A DNA stretch of 58,771 bases from a virus: IMG/VR virus record IMGVR_UViG_3300031578_000039, positions 1 to 58,771 of that record; one strand, 5' to 3'. Below are positions 38,909 through 46,305 of this stretch, one piece after another. Position 1 is the first letter of the stretch, and each line of letters starts with the position of its first letter. The position numbers and the translations under genes are program-made. The notes beneath the pieces are model-generated. The model ran no database searches, was not told the DNA's origin, and was given only the letters and a program-made list of their open reading frames with translations.

Positions 38909-40574
38909 TGGTAAATTCAAATCTCTTTTAGACGAAGAAATTAAAGAATTGAACCAAGAAGAATTGGCAGATTATACATCTGACAAAATGATCAATGATT
39001 TTAATTCAAAGATCGAAAAAGCCACCGAGGGATTTTTAAAAAATGAAGATATTGAAAAAATTAAATCTGATTTTGAAAATTCTCTTAAGAACATGCCGAT
39101 TGATGCTTTAAGAGATTATGAGAAAACAATCTCTGATCTTAAAAAAGAATCAAAAGAATCAAAAGAGGTATCTGAAGAAATTAGGGGAATCATCAAAAAT
39201 CAAGGTTCTCTAATAAAGGCAATGCAAGAGAACGGCTCTAATATTCCAGATGCAAGAAAGAAACTAACAAGGGATGAGCAATTTAAAGTTTTAGTTCAAA
39301 AAGCGTTTCAATCAAAAGAATTTGAAGACTTCCAAAACAGAGGCTTTAAAGGCTATTCTGAGAAGATGACACTTTCAAACGATAATAATGGCAAACTTGA
39401 ATTGCATGGATTAGAATCTAAAGCAGTTGTTCCAATTACGAGCCATACTGGAACTGTTATGATTTCTGAAATATCAGACATCGTAAGAGACGATGCTCCT
39501 GCAAGGAGAAAGCATGTAAGAGATTTGCTAAGCGTAGGTATGACAAGCCAAGCACAAATTGTTGGCGGTCAGGTTTATGACTGGACAGATGCCCTCACGT
39601 TAGGAGCTATAATGCTATCAGAAAATGGCGAAGCCCCTGAAAGTGTGTTTAAATCAAAAGAAAACACCTGGGGATTAAAGAGGATTGCAAACTCAATGCG
39701 AATTTCAAAACGTTGGTTAAAAACAAATGGATTACAATGGGTTGTCGATCACGTTTTAGCTAAATTACCTGATGCAACATATACTGTTGAAGATTTCCAA
39801 CTATTGTTTGGGGATGGTTCAGGAGAGAACGTACAGGGGTTATCTAAGGATGCAAAAGCTTTTAATTTGCAACCAAATACATATGTTGCAACTGCATTTG
39901 CTAGTATCGCAACGTATAACTCAGGAGCGCAAACTCTTGTTACATTTGCCGCAGCTCATGGAATTAAGAACGGTGATAGCTTAACATTAGCCAATACAAC
40001 AGGAACGACTTACGATGGAACATTCACAGCAGTTGAAGTTGTTAATGCTACACAGGTTATTATCGACCAAGCATATACATCAGATGCAAATGTGGCGGCA
40101 AACTGGACTGGCTCAAGTAAATCAATATTTTATCAGTCTATTGATGATGCACAAGAATATGATGTTTTGGCTGTTACAGAAGCTTTATTAGAGGCTGGCG
40201 AATATGCAGTAACAGGACATGTTGTAAATCCACAGCAAGCTATCCAAATGGGATTACTTAAAGCAACAGACGCCAATTATCTTAACATTCAAAAAGATGC
40301 TAACGGTAGAGTTGTTGGGGTAAATGGGATACCTATTGCTACAACGACTGCCGTTCCGTCTGGCAAGTTCTTTAGCGGTGATTTCTCAAGAAATGGAGCA
40401 GAATTGAAAGAGTACACGCCTTTCAATATTCAATTTGTTGAGGATGTCGAGACAGCCAAAAAGAATGAAATCGTAATTGTAGTTGAGGAAGAAATCATAT
40501 TCCCTATTTACAATCCATACTGGTTTATCTTTGGAAAGTTTGCAACTGCAAAAACACAATTAGAAACTCCTTAA
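38889..40574 (+). CDS. Major capsid protein, HK97 fold, with scaffold arm and inserted domain
   Basis: 561 residues. The first 125 are coiled coil (delta/scaffold arm, DALRDYEKTISDLKKESKES). The HK97 coat begins near RDEQFKVLVQKAFQ; VPITSHTGTVMISEISDIVR, VYDWTDALTLGAIMLSENGE and WGLKRIANSMRISKRWLKTN are coat landmarks. Residues about 335-410 (YNSGAQTLVTFAAAHGIKNG...) are a beta-rich insertion resembling a surface domain. DYNVDD-like end: VEDVETAKKNEIVIVVEEEI. The arm is presumably removed by the upstream protease. Confidence 0.88.
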   Translation: MKKWIIDGKFKSLLDEEIKELNQEELADYTSDKMINDFNSKIEKATEGFLKNEDIEKIKSDFENSLKNMPIDALRDYEKTISDLKKESKESKEVSEEIRGIIKNQGSLIKAMQENGSNIPDARKKLTRDEQFKVLVQKAFQSKEFEDFQNRGFKGYSEKMTLSNDNNGKLELHGLESKAVVPITSHTGTVMISEISDIVRDDAPARRKHVRDLLSVGMTSQAQIVGGQVYDWTDALTLGAIMLSENGEAPESVFKSKENTWGLKRIANSMRISKRWLKTNGLQWVVDHVLAKLPDATYTVEDFQLLFGDGSGENVQGLSKDAKAFNLQPNTYVATAFASIATYNSGAQTLVTFAAAHGIKNGDSLTLANTTGTTYDGTFTAVEVVNATQVIIDQAYTSDANVAANWTGSSKSIFYQSIDDAQEYDVLAVTEALLEAGEYAVTGHVVNPQQAIQMGLLKATDANYLNIQKDANGRVVGVNGIPIATTTAVPSGKFFSGDFSRNGAELKEYTPFNIQFVEDVETAKKNEIVIVVEEEIIFPIYNPYWFIFGKFATAKTQLETP

Positions 40575-40585
40575 AACAGTTTTAT

Positions 40586-40834
40586 ATGGAAATTATAATT
40601 TCAGGGTCTGACAATAATATCAAGAAGTTTCTTAAATTAAATTCATTGTTCATGAAAAGAAATGGGTTGATATTATCTAAAGATGCCAAGGCTAAAGATG
40701 CCAAGGCTAAAGATGTAATCGCTTTAATTGAATCAGTTGAAACTTTAGAAGATTTAAAGCAATTTGAATCAGACAATAGAACAACTGTGAAAACAGTTTA
40801 TGACAAAAAATTGCAAGAGTTAAGTCAAGATTAA
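40586..40834 (+). CDS. Small head-region protein with tandem repeat
   Basis: 82 residues. A tandem KDAKAKDAKAKD (DNA repeat about 40680-40714) separates a beta-type start from a helical end VIALIESVETLEDLKQFESD, as in small head accessory proteins. Between capsid and connector genes. Confidence 0.6.
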   Translation: MEIIISGSDNNIKKFLKLNSLFMKRNGLILSKDAKAKDAKAKDVIALIESVETLEDLKQFESDNRTTVKTVYDKKLQELSQD

Positions 40835-40849
40835 TCAATAAATAAAGCA

Positions 40850-41440
40850 ATGGCAAATCTAATTAATGAGGATTATTTTATCAGAGACATAAGTTTACCT
40901 ACAAGTAAAGAGGCTGATGTATCTAAGATAAAATCTGAAATTGAGAAACATCAAGAAGGTGTCTTAATACAAGTTCTTGGTTATGATTTGTATTCTAAAT
41001 TTATTGCAGATCCTGCCTCAGAGCAAAGATTTCTTGACATAATAGACGGTAAAGAGTTTGAATTTAATTTTTGTGGAAAAACTATAAAACGTAAGTATGT
41101 AGGCTTGGTAAATTCCCAAAAGGAAAGTATTATAGCCTATTATGCTTACTTTTTTATAGTTAGAAACAATGTGACTTTCACTTCAAACACTGGCGAGGTT
41201 GTTGCCGATAATGAAAATTCAAGACCCGCATCTTCTAATCAGAAACTTACGAGGGCTTGGAATAATTTTGTTGAGTTATCAGGAGATATAATGTGTTGTT
41301 GCTTCGATAAATTAGACACTTCATCTTACATTCACGTCAACGACCATCCGTCTTTATTTAATTTTCTGTTAGCAAATAAAGACGTATATCCTGAATGGGA
41401 ATTTACACCATCTGAAAAGATTAATATTTTCGGAATATGA
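40850..41440 (+). CDS. Head-tail connector protein (DUF6712-like)
   Basis: 196 residues: VSKIKSEIEKHQEGVLIQVL, YDLYSKFIADP, ESIIAYYAYFFIVRNNVTFT. Helical adaptor-like protein known from Bacteroidota phages at this position. Overlaps the next gene by four bases. Confidence 0.65.
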   Translation: MANLINEDYFIRDISLPTSKEADVSKIKSEIEKHQEGVLIQVLGYDLYSKFIADPASEQRFLDIIDGKEFEFNFCGKTIKRKYVGLVNSQKESIIAYYAYFFIVRNNVTFTSNTGEVVADNENSRPASSNQKLTRAWNNFVELSGDIMCCCFDKLDTSSYIHVNDHPSLFNFLLANKDVYPEWEFTPSEKINIFGI

Positions 41441-42132
41441 GCGATGCAAAATTAAGGATACCAACATTTGAGGCAGACTTTGAATCTATTGTAGATAAAA
41501 TTCGCAAGACAGGAATCATAACAGATGCCGTATTGTCTGGTGAAAACACTGTATTAACAACAGTTAACGATCTAAAGGAAAATAAAACATTGTTGATAAA
41601 CGGAATAAGCTGTAAGGTAATCTCTGCATCTTCAACAGAAATTACAGTTAATAAAGATGTTGTTGGTGCTACTGAGTGGAAAGCAGAATTTCCTTTTTTT
41701 ATGGACGGTCATATTTCTGAAATATCTAAAAGATTGAAAGGGAAAGATGAATCAAACGATTCTGTTTTAAAATGGCAGAAATATCCATTGATTATACTTT
41801 TACAGGATATTGATTACAAAAAAAACAGGATTAACAACACGGAAGCAACTATTGATTTTCTGATAGTAAATTCAACAGAACAGGACTATACAACGGTTCA
41901 GAGAAGGGAAAATAATTTTATACCAATACTTGATCCATTGTATAACGATCTTATTACGGCAATGAGAGACAATATGAAGTTTCGTATTTCAAACGATAGC
42001 TTTACAGCCTCTAGGAAGTATTTTTGGGGAGCGATACCGCAAAATAAAAATCCTTTCAACGATCGCCTTGATGCGATTGAGATAACAGGTTTAAAATTAG
42101 ATTTAATTACAAATTATAACTTAAATTGTTAA
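41437..42132 (+). CDS. Neck/tail-completion protein
   Basis: 231 residues. The N-terminal part has a small beta-barrel-like stretch (KTLLINGISCKVISASSTEI). The rest (WQKYPLIILLQDIDYKKNRI, QRRENNFIPILDPLYNDLIT) matches proteins between connector and tail tube in Bacteroidota phages. Assigned mainly by position. Confidence 0.6.
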   Translation: MSDAKLRIPTFEADFESIVDKIRKTGIITDAVLSGENTVLTTVNDLKENKTLLINGISCKVISASSTEITVNKDVVGATEWKAEFPFFMDGHISEISKRLKGKDESNDSVLKWQKYPLIILLQDIDYKKNRINNTEATIDFLIVNSTEQDYTTVQRRENNFIPILDPLYNDLITAMRDNMKFRISNDSFTASRKYFWGAIPQNKNPFNDRLDAIEITGLKLDLITNYNLNC

Positions 42133-42136
42133 AAAT

Positions 42137-43036
42137 ATGACATGCTCACAAATACCAATGCCAGCAGGGCTTCAAAAGACTTGCGGTGCTAATTTTGAGA
42201 AAGTAAAAAATATATTCATTGTAGATAATGTTACATTTGACAGTGTAGTAAAAGTACAAAGTCAAGCAGAATGGATTAAAGCAATAAGAGAAGATTTAAC
42301 AATCTGGGGGGGTAGAGTTTTGAACAGTTACGAGACAACTACCGATGACGCCAACACTGTTACATTCGATTCTACAAGAAAAAGAGATGTAACACGCCCT
42401 ATTCCATCAGGATTATTCTATTTTGATACAAATTTCTGTGACACAAAAGAGTTACTAAAAACTCTTAAAAATGTATCAAGAACGGTAGTATTTGAGCTTA
42501 ACAATGGAAGCTTGCATATGACAATGGGAATCGATGGAAAAATTAAAGGTTTTGCAGGAACTCTTAATGCCATTACAAAAGGAATTGCACAGCCTTCAGG
42601 CGTTGGCAATAATGCTCCTGTTAAATTTTACGGAGATAGTTATAATGAATGGGAAAATGGAGTATTAATTCCAATGGATTTCAGTTTGACAGACCTTATT
42701 GAAACGTATTCGCCTCTTGGGTTAACATTGCACTCTGTGGGGAAATATGATACAACCGCAGGTGAAATAGCAGTACATGTTGACGTGAGAGGACAAGGAG
42801 GTTTAGAGGGGCTTTCTGTAACAGATTTTGAGATAGTAAGATCAAGCAATATTGATACTCCTGACATAACAGGAATTGAGATAGTTGGAAACGGAGATTA
42901 TATACTTACTATTCAAAAGGGTGTTATTCCTGTTAATTTGGCGGTAGGTGATTTCGTTGTTGTTAGGGTAAAGGTTGCTGTTGGCTCTATTGTTAGCAAA
43001 GTTTCTAATGAAATTTATATATCTGTAAACGAATAA
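42137..43036 (+). CDS. Major tail (tube) protein candidate
   Basis: 299 residues. MTCSQIPMPAGLQKTCGANF resembles tail-tube subunits of Bacteroidota phages. The central part (FELNNGSLHMTMGIDGKIKG) is beta-rich. Residues after about 205 form an Ig-like C-terminal domain (GLSVTDFEIVRSSN..., VVVRVKVAVGSIVSKVSNEI), common as a tail-tube decoration. Confidence 0.65.
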   Translation: MTCSQIPMPAGLQKTCGANFEKVKNIFIVDNVTFDSVVKVQSQAEWIKAIREDLTIWGGRVLNSYETTTDDANTVTFDSTRKRDVTRPIPSGLFYFDTNFCDTKELLKTLKNVSRTVVFELNNGSLHMTMGIDGKIKGFAGTLNAITKGIAQPSGVGNNAPVKFYGDSYNEWENGVLIPMDFSLTDLIETYSPLGLTLHSVGKYDTTAGEIAVHVDVRGQGGLEGLSVTDFEIVRSSNIDTPDITGIEIVGNGDYILTIQKGVIPVNLAVGDFVVVRVKVAVGSIVSKVSNEIYISVNE

Positions 43037-43040
43037 TATT

Positions 43041-43235
43041 ATGGGAAAAATACAAATTAATCCTAGCCTAAAGAGGCTATCCAAAGATGAGTTTAGAAAA
43101 TGGTTTGAGGGCAGAAAAAAAGCCTCACCTAAACGCTACGGAGAAGCAAACTTGGAAGATCATTACAATGAATTACATCCGACAGTTAAAAAGGAAGTAA
43201 AAGAAGAAGTAAAAGAGAATAAAGCTGTTAAGTAG
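43041..43235 (+). CDS. Small basic tail-region protein
   Basis: 64 residues: LKRLSKDEFRKWFEGRKKAS then an EVKEEVKEN tail. Short helical protein after the tube gene; possibly a tail assembly factor. Terminator follows. Confidence 0.55.
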   Translation: MGKIQINPSLKRLSKDEFRKWFEGRKKASPKRYGEANLEDHYNELHPTVKKEVKEEVKENKAVK

Positions 43236-43251
43236 TAATTTAGAAGTACTT

Positions 43252-43287
43252 AAAAAAAGCCTTTCTGTATAAGAGAGGCTTTTTTAA
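43252..43287. terminator. Bidirectional terminator
   Basis: AAAAAAAGCCTTTC(tgtataa)GAGAGGCTTTTTT, with A and T tracts on both sides. Separates the plus-strand head genes from the minus-strand cassette cluster. Confidence 0.88.
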
Positions 43288-43341
43288 TTGTTTCCATATT
43301 TTCGTTTTAAAATAGTCATTAGCAACATGTTACGCTTTAAG

Positions 43342-43605
43342 TTAGTCTTCATTTGCCAATGCACTTAGTAAAGCATCAGCATATTCAACAGCTCTGGCAG
43401 AAAACGCTATTAGGTCACTTCCTTTTTTGTCATTTTCTTGTGGTCTTAATATATTAGGGTTGGCTTTGGCTATCATAGCCGCCATTGCTTGCCCTGCGTA
43501 ATATTCTCTAATTGTTAATCCTTTTTGCCAATAACAATCGTCAAGACCATATGCCACACTAGCAAAAGCTGGTTCATTTCCTATTTCTTTAATTCTATCT
43601 TCCAT
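43342..43605 (-). CDS. Common phage protein, GLTIREYYAGQAMAAM type
   Basis: 87 residues: EIGNEPAFASVAYG, QKGLTIREYYAGQAMAAMIA, then DLIAFSARAVEYADALLSAL. This is a widespread small phage family of unknown function. The 3' end of the minus-strand group. Confidence 0.75.
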   Translation of the reverse strand: MEDRIKEIGNEPAFASVAYGLDDCYWQKGLTIREYYAGQAMAAMIAKANPNILRPQENDKKGSDLIAFSARAVEYADALLSALANED

Positions 43606-43729
43606 AGTTTTTAGATTTATTATTTAATTAAAGATTTGTTTTTTGTTTCTGATTTCATGATTTATTTTAGTTTTGTACCGTCAACGCTAAAAAACGAAAC
43701 GGTAACAATATAATTAAGTTACTAGTCAC

Positions 43730-43918
43730 TCATGTTACACTTCTAAGCATTCGCAAACCATATAGGCAGATAGTTATTCCTGCTATTAAAAGCACATATT
43801 CATACCATATACGCTCCCATGTTACATTAATCATATCAGCTATTATAATTCCTGCTACAAATGCACCTAGTAAAGTCCAGAAGAATCCTAGCACAAATAT
43901 TCTGTTTTCTTTAGTCAT
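43730..43918 (-). CDS. Small two-helix membrane protein
   Basis: 62 residues with two transmembrane helices (about 7-28 and 38-56). Begins ten bases after an A-rich leader. A box GTTAGCATTAG lies upstream on the minus strand, but no matching end box was found. Function unknown. Confidence 0.55.
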   Translation of the reverse strand: MTKENRIFVLGFFWTLLGAFVAGIIIADMINVTWERIWYEYVLLIAGITICLYGLRMLRSVT

Positions 43919-43989
43919 TGTAATTTATTTTTTAGTTATTAAATCCGTACTAATGCTAACAAGAAAATATACGCTACTTCCCATAAACA

Positions 43990-44026
43990 AACAGCAAGGT
44001 GTGTTTACACAATCGTTATAAACAAG
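43990..44026 (-). repeat. Cassette-array boundary motif, copy 9, inverted
   Basis: On the minus strand TTGTTTATAACG is followed by ATTGTGTAAACACACC and TTG, the same motif that closes the plus-strand arrays. Confidence 0.7.
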
Positions 44027-44366
44027 GTGACTCTGGTAGTTCTGCCCAATATTTAACAGGGTTTTGTTTCCTAATATCTCCCATCGCTATATCCCACCAA
44101 CGCTTTGTTATATCAGAATATTCTAGTTTATGTATCGTATTGTTTTCTAAACAAGCCAAGTAGCTGCCCAGCGCACCCTCTGGCAATCTTTCGGAGCAAG
44201 CCACCCAGTTAATAACACTAAATAAACCCAAAGTTTTAACCTTACTTTGATGGTAATATTCAGCGTATTCAGCCATTAATATAGGTACAAATCCAGCAAT
44301 TCTACCTTTACCGTGTTCAGAGTTATTGAACCATTCTTCTGCTTTATCAAATTCTGTAAAATCCAT
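44016..44366 (-). CDS. Leader-payload cassette protein, DUF551-like payload
   Basis: 116 residues. The leader (EFDKAEEWFNNSEHGKGRIA ... SKVKTLGLFSV, about 51 residues) is encoded in the attC loop. The payload INWVACSERLPEGALGSYLA ... WAELPESP has the W-x-S-RLPE opening and LP-x-P end of DUF551, a small phage domain often found fused to different N-termini. GTT at the junction is read as Val. The role of the domain is unknown. Confidence 0.75.
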   Translation of the reverse strand: MDFTEFDKAEEWFNNSEHGKGRIAGFVPILMAEYAEYYHQSKVKTLGLFSVINWVACSERLPEGALGSYLACLENNTIHKLEYSDITKRWWDIAMGDIRKQNPVKYWAELPESPCL

Positions 44367-44419
44367 TTCGTGCTATTTAATTGGTTAAAAATCAGTGTTT
44401 ATTATTTACGTTATAAACC
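44205..44419 (-). other. attC-like site with long coding loop (minus strand)
   Basis: Minus strand: GGTTTATAACG ... GTTATTAACTGG. TAAATAATAAACACTG and ATTTTTAACC pair with GGTTAAAAC and GGTTTATTTAG. The loop encodes 51 residues of the gene above. Confidence 0.75.
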
Positions 44420-44421
44420 AT

Positions 44422-44661
44422 TTAGTGATAAATAAATCTACTGTGCGTTGAATCTATCACTATTTCTTGTATTGCCCGCCCACGTGTTCTTTTTCGGTTG
44501 TTATGTTGCGGAGTTGGTCTGTAATGGTTTACAGGTTGCTCAATAACTGGTTCAGATGCGGCTTGCGCTCCAGTTTGTTTTTTACTTCTAAATAAACGGT
44601 TTATAACATGCAACATAAACCATGCCTTTAGTCTGGCAAATAACATTGTAGTTGTTTTCAT
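44422..44661 (-). CDS. Leader-payload cassette protein
   Basis: 79 residues. A hydrophobic leader (MLFARLKAWFMLHV) from the attC loop joins a basic, Gln/Pro-rich payload (INRLFRSKKQTGAQAASEPV, NNRKRTRGRAIQEIVIDST). Start box GTTATAAACC complements GGTTTATAAC at its end. Function unknown. Confidence 0.6.
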   Translation of the reverse strand: MKTTTMLFARLKAWFMLHVINRLFRSKKQTGAQAASEPVIEQPVNHYRPTPQHNNRKRTRGRAIQEIVIDSTHSRFIYH

Positions 44662-44735
44662 AATTTAGTTTATTTTAAGTTGATAATTTAATTCAATTTA
44701 TACGGCACAGTTCATGTTACCGACCGTTATAGGGC
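44598..44735 (-). other. attC-like site with coding loop (minus strand)
   Basis: Minus strand: GCCCTATAACG ... GTTATAAACC. GTAACATGAACTGTGCC pairs with GGCATGGTTTATGTTGC. Confidence 0.8.
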
Positions 44736-44951
44736 ATTTACCCATATCTCATCCAATATTTCATACTCAGGGTCGTAAAGTGCTAATCTTTGCTTTCCTT
44801 CTTCATCGTGGTAGTTTTCTAAGCCTAGCTGTGTATCTTCAATGTCGTAACCTTCGTGCTTTTCTGTTTGTTCAATTAAAAAACGCCCTATAACATCACC
44901 TATATGTAATGCCTTGCCGTCTTTATCAAAAATCTCAATACTTGTTTCCAT
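44727..44951 (-). CDS. Leader-payload cassette protein
   Basis: 74 residues. Leader IEIFDKDGKALHIGDV from the loop, payload IGRFLIEQTEKHEGYDIEDT ... YEILDEIWVNAL, acidic. The leader reads like the start of a small beta-barrel (GDxxH-x-GD). Start box GTTATAGGGC complements GCCCTATAAC at the end. Function unknown. Confidence 0.65.
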   Translation of the reverse strand: METSIEIFDKDGKALHIGDVIGRFLIEQTEKHEGYDIEDTQLGLENYHDEEGKQRLALYDPEYEILDEIWVNAL

Positions 44952-45019
44952 TATTTCTATTATTAAAAGTTGGTGCAGTTTGGTAAAAAGGCACTACACA
45001 TAGCCTTACCGTTAGGCAC
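44885..45019 (-). other. attC-like site with coding loop (minus strand)
   Basis: Minus strand: GTGCCTAACG ... GTTATAGGGC. GGCTATGTGTAGTGCC pairs with GGCATTACATATAGG. GTT read as Val. Confidence 0.85.
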
Positions 45020-45413
45020 AATTAGCCCACTCAATTAGGTCTGCTATAAACATTTCAAGCTCTTGTTTTTCAATCTTAATTCCGTCAACTTCATATTCTT
45101 GCCAGTTATCAAACCAAGCACCCCTAATTGAGCCACCCCACTTCAACTTATCCGTCAAAAATGGCATGTTTACCATAGTCAGGTAATTAATGTATTGTTT
45201 CTCGTCTTTTTGGTATTCAAATGTAGTCTTGTCAAGTATGCACTTTAGTACCTCTATCATGTTTTTAGCAAACAATACATCTGCATCTTCATCGTAGGTT
45301 GTAAAGTCAAATAAATAAGCTCCTACATATGCCATTTTTGACTCAACCGCACAGCAACCATGTTCCTGTTGTTCTTTATAGTTACTTTCTATAAGTTTTG
45401 TAAATTTTCCCAT
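45012..45413 (-). CDS. Cassette protein
   Basis: 133 residues: MGKFTKLIESNYKEQQEHGC, DFTTYDEDADVLFAKNMIEV, IKIEKQELEMFIADLIEWAN. Alpha/beta, no family recognised. It starts behind GTTAGGCACTTTTATTTGAG and ends GGCTAATTGTGCCTAAC, very similar flanks to the plus-strand cassette at 33215. Confidence 0.65.
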   Translation of the reverse strand: MGKFTKLIESNYKEQQEHGCCAVESKMAYVGAYLFDFTTYDEDADVLFAKNMIEVLKCILDKTTFEYQKDEKQYINYLTMVNMPFLTDKLKWGGSIRGAWFDNWQEYEVDGIKIEKQELEMFIADLIEWANCA

Positions 45414-45426
45414 CGCTCAAATAAAA

Positions 45427-45545
45427 GTGCCTAACACCATATAAAATTAATAAGGGTGTTATGCTGGTTTGTGCAGTATTGCCTTTAATTTAGTTTCGAG
45501 TAGTAAGGTAGGCTACTGCTTTTAATCATTCATTCTTTTTGTTTT
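45427..45545 (-). other. Probable attC half at the start of the inverted array
   Basis: Right box GTTAGGCAC (plus 45427-45435) and the ACTGCACAA...TAACACCC loop segment resemble the site at 8726. A convincing left arm was not found. Confidence 0.4.
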
Positions 45546-45590
45546 CTTTAACGAAAATACACTGCCGAAATTTAGCAAACAAATATTATA

Positions 45591-45620
45591 ACATGTTGTA
45601 CAGCATATTTTGTATATTTG
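45591..45620 (+). promoter_or_regulatory. Operator and promoter, copy F
   Basis: ACATGTTGTACAGCAT followed by TATATTTG (45613-45620). Precedes the tail genes from 45646, linking late tail expression to the same operator. Confidence 0.65.
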
Positions 45621-45645
45621 TATAATAATGAAATAAATTAATGTA

Positions 45646-46305
45646 ATGAATTTCCACAATATAAATACAATGTCAGTGAAGCATTGCCAAGAAATGATAA
45701 CAACTGGTAATTATTTAATGATATGTAGATCAAAAACATTTAACCCAATAACAAGGATTAAAGCAATAAAAAAGTACTCTGGATTCATTGAAAAACTCCA
45801 AGAATTATTCGGAAACGAAGATTTTGAAAAGTTAATAGGCATTGATATTTTAATTCAGGGGATGAGATTAAAGCGTAATAATCTAACCCTATTGCATGAC
45901 GGTTTGAAATTATGTTATGATATAAAAGATACGCCAAGAAAGATTCAGTTACTTGACGGATTTAAGGAAAAACATCGTTTAATGTTGTTTCGTTATCCGA
46001 GTGTGGTAGATGCAGAAGCCGAGGCAGATGAGCAAAAAAAGCAGATAGATGATGTATTGAAGCCAATTAAATCAGAAATAGAGAGACTTGATTATAAAAT
46101 AAAGGAAAAAACGCCACTGCCAAATACTAATGAGGTTGAAAAAGAAGATAAACAGTTAGGTTTAGCGATGCACATAGCATTTATAGAGGCAGTTGAAAAC
46201 AATGGTTATTTAGATAGAGATATAACGGTAAACGAGCTTAAATTTAAGTACGATCAGGCTGTTCAAAAAAACAACAAATTAAAAGTAAAACAAGATGGCA
46301 GATAA
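45646..46305 (+). CDS. Tail assembly chaperone candidate
   Basis: 219 residues, helical. It sits immediately upstream of, and overlaps, the tape-measure gene (11 bases), the usual place of tail assembly chaperones. IEKLQELFGNEDFEKLIGID is followed by a charged coiled-coil end. No slippery frameshift site was verified. Assigned by position. Confidence 0.55.
   Translation: MNFHNINTMSVKHCQEMITTGNYLMICRSKTFNPITRIKAIKKYSGFIEKLQELFGNEDFEKLIGIDILIQGMRLKRNNLTLLHDGLKLCYDIKDTPRKIQLLDGFKEKHRLMLFRYPSVVDAEAEADEQKKQIDDVLKPIKSEIERLDYKIKEKTPLPNTNEVEKEDKQLGLAMHIAFIEAVENNGYLDRDITVNELKFKYDQAVQKNNKLKVKQDGR

Noticed and set aside
43730-43918. Cassette status of the two distal minus-strand genes
   Set aside because: A GTTAGCATTAG box precedes the membrane-protein gene, but no complementary end box was found, and the gene at 43342 has none either.
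4949-45019. Intergenic hairpins as simple terminators
   Set aside because: Most lack T tracts and have mismatched long arms; their boxes match the opposite end of the neighbouring cassette, which terminators would not.
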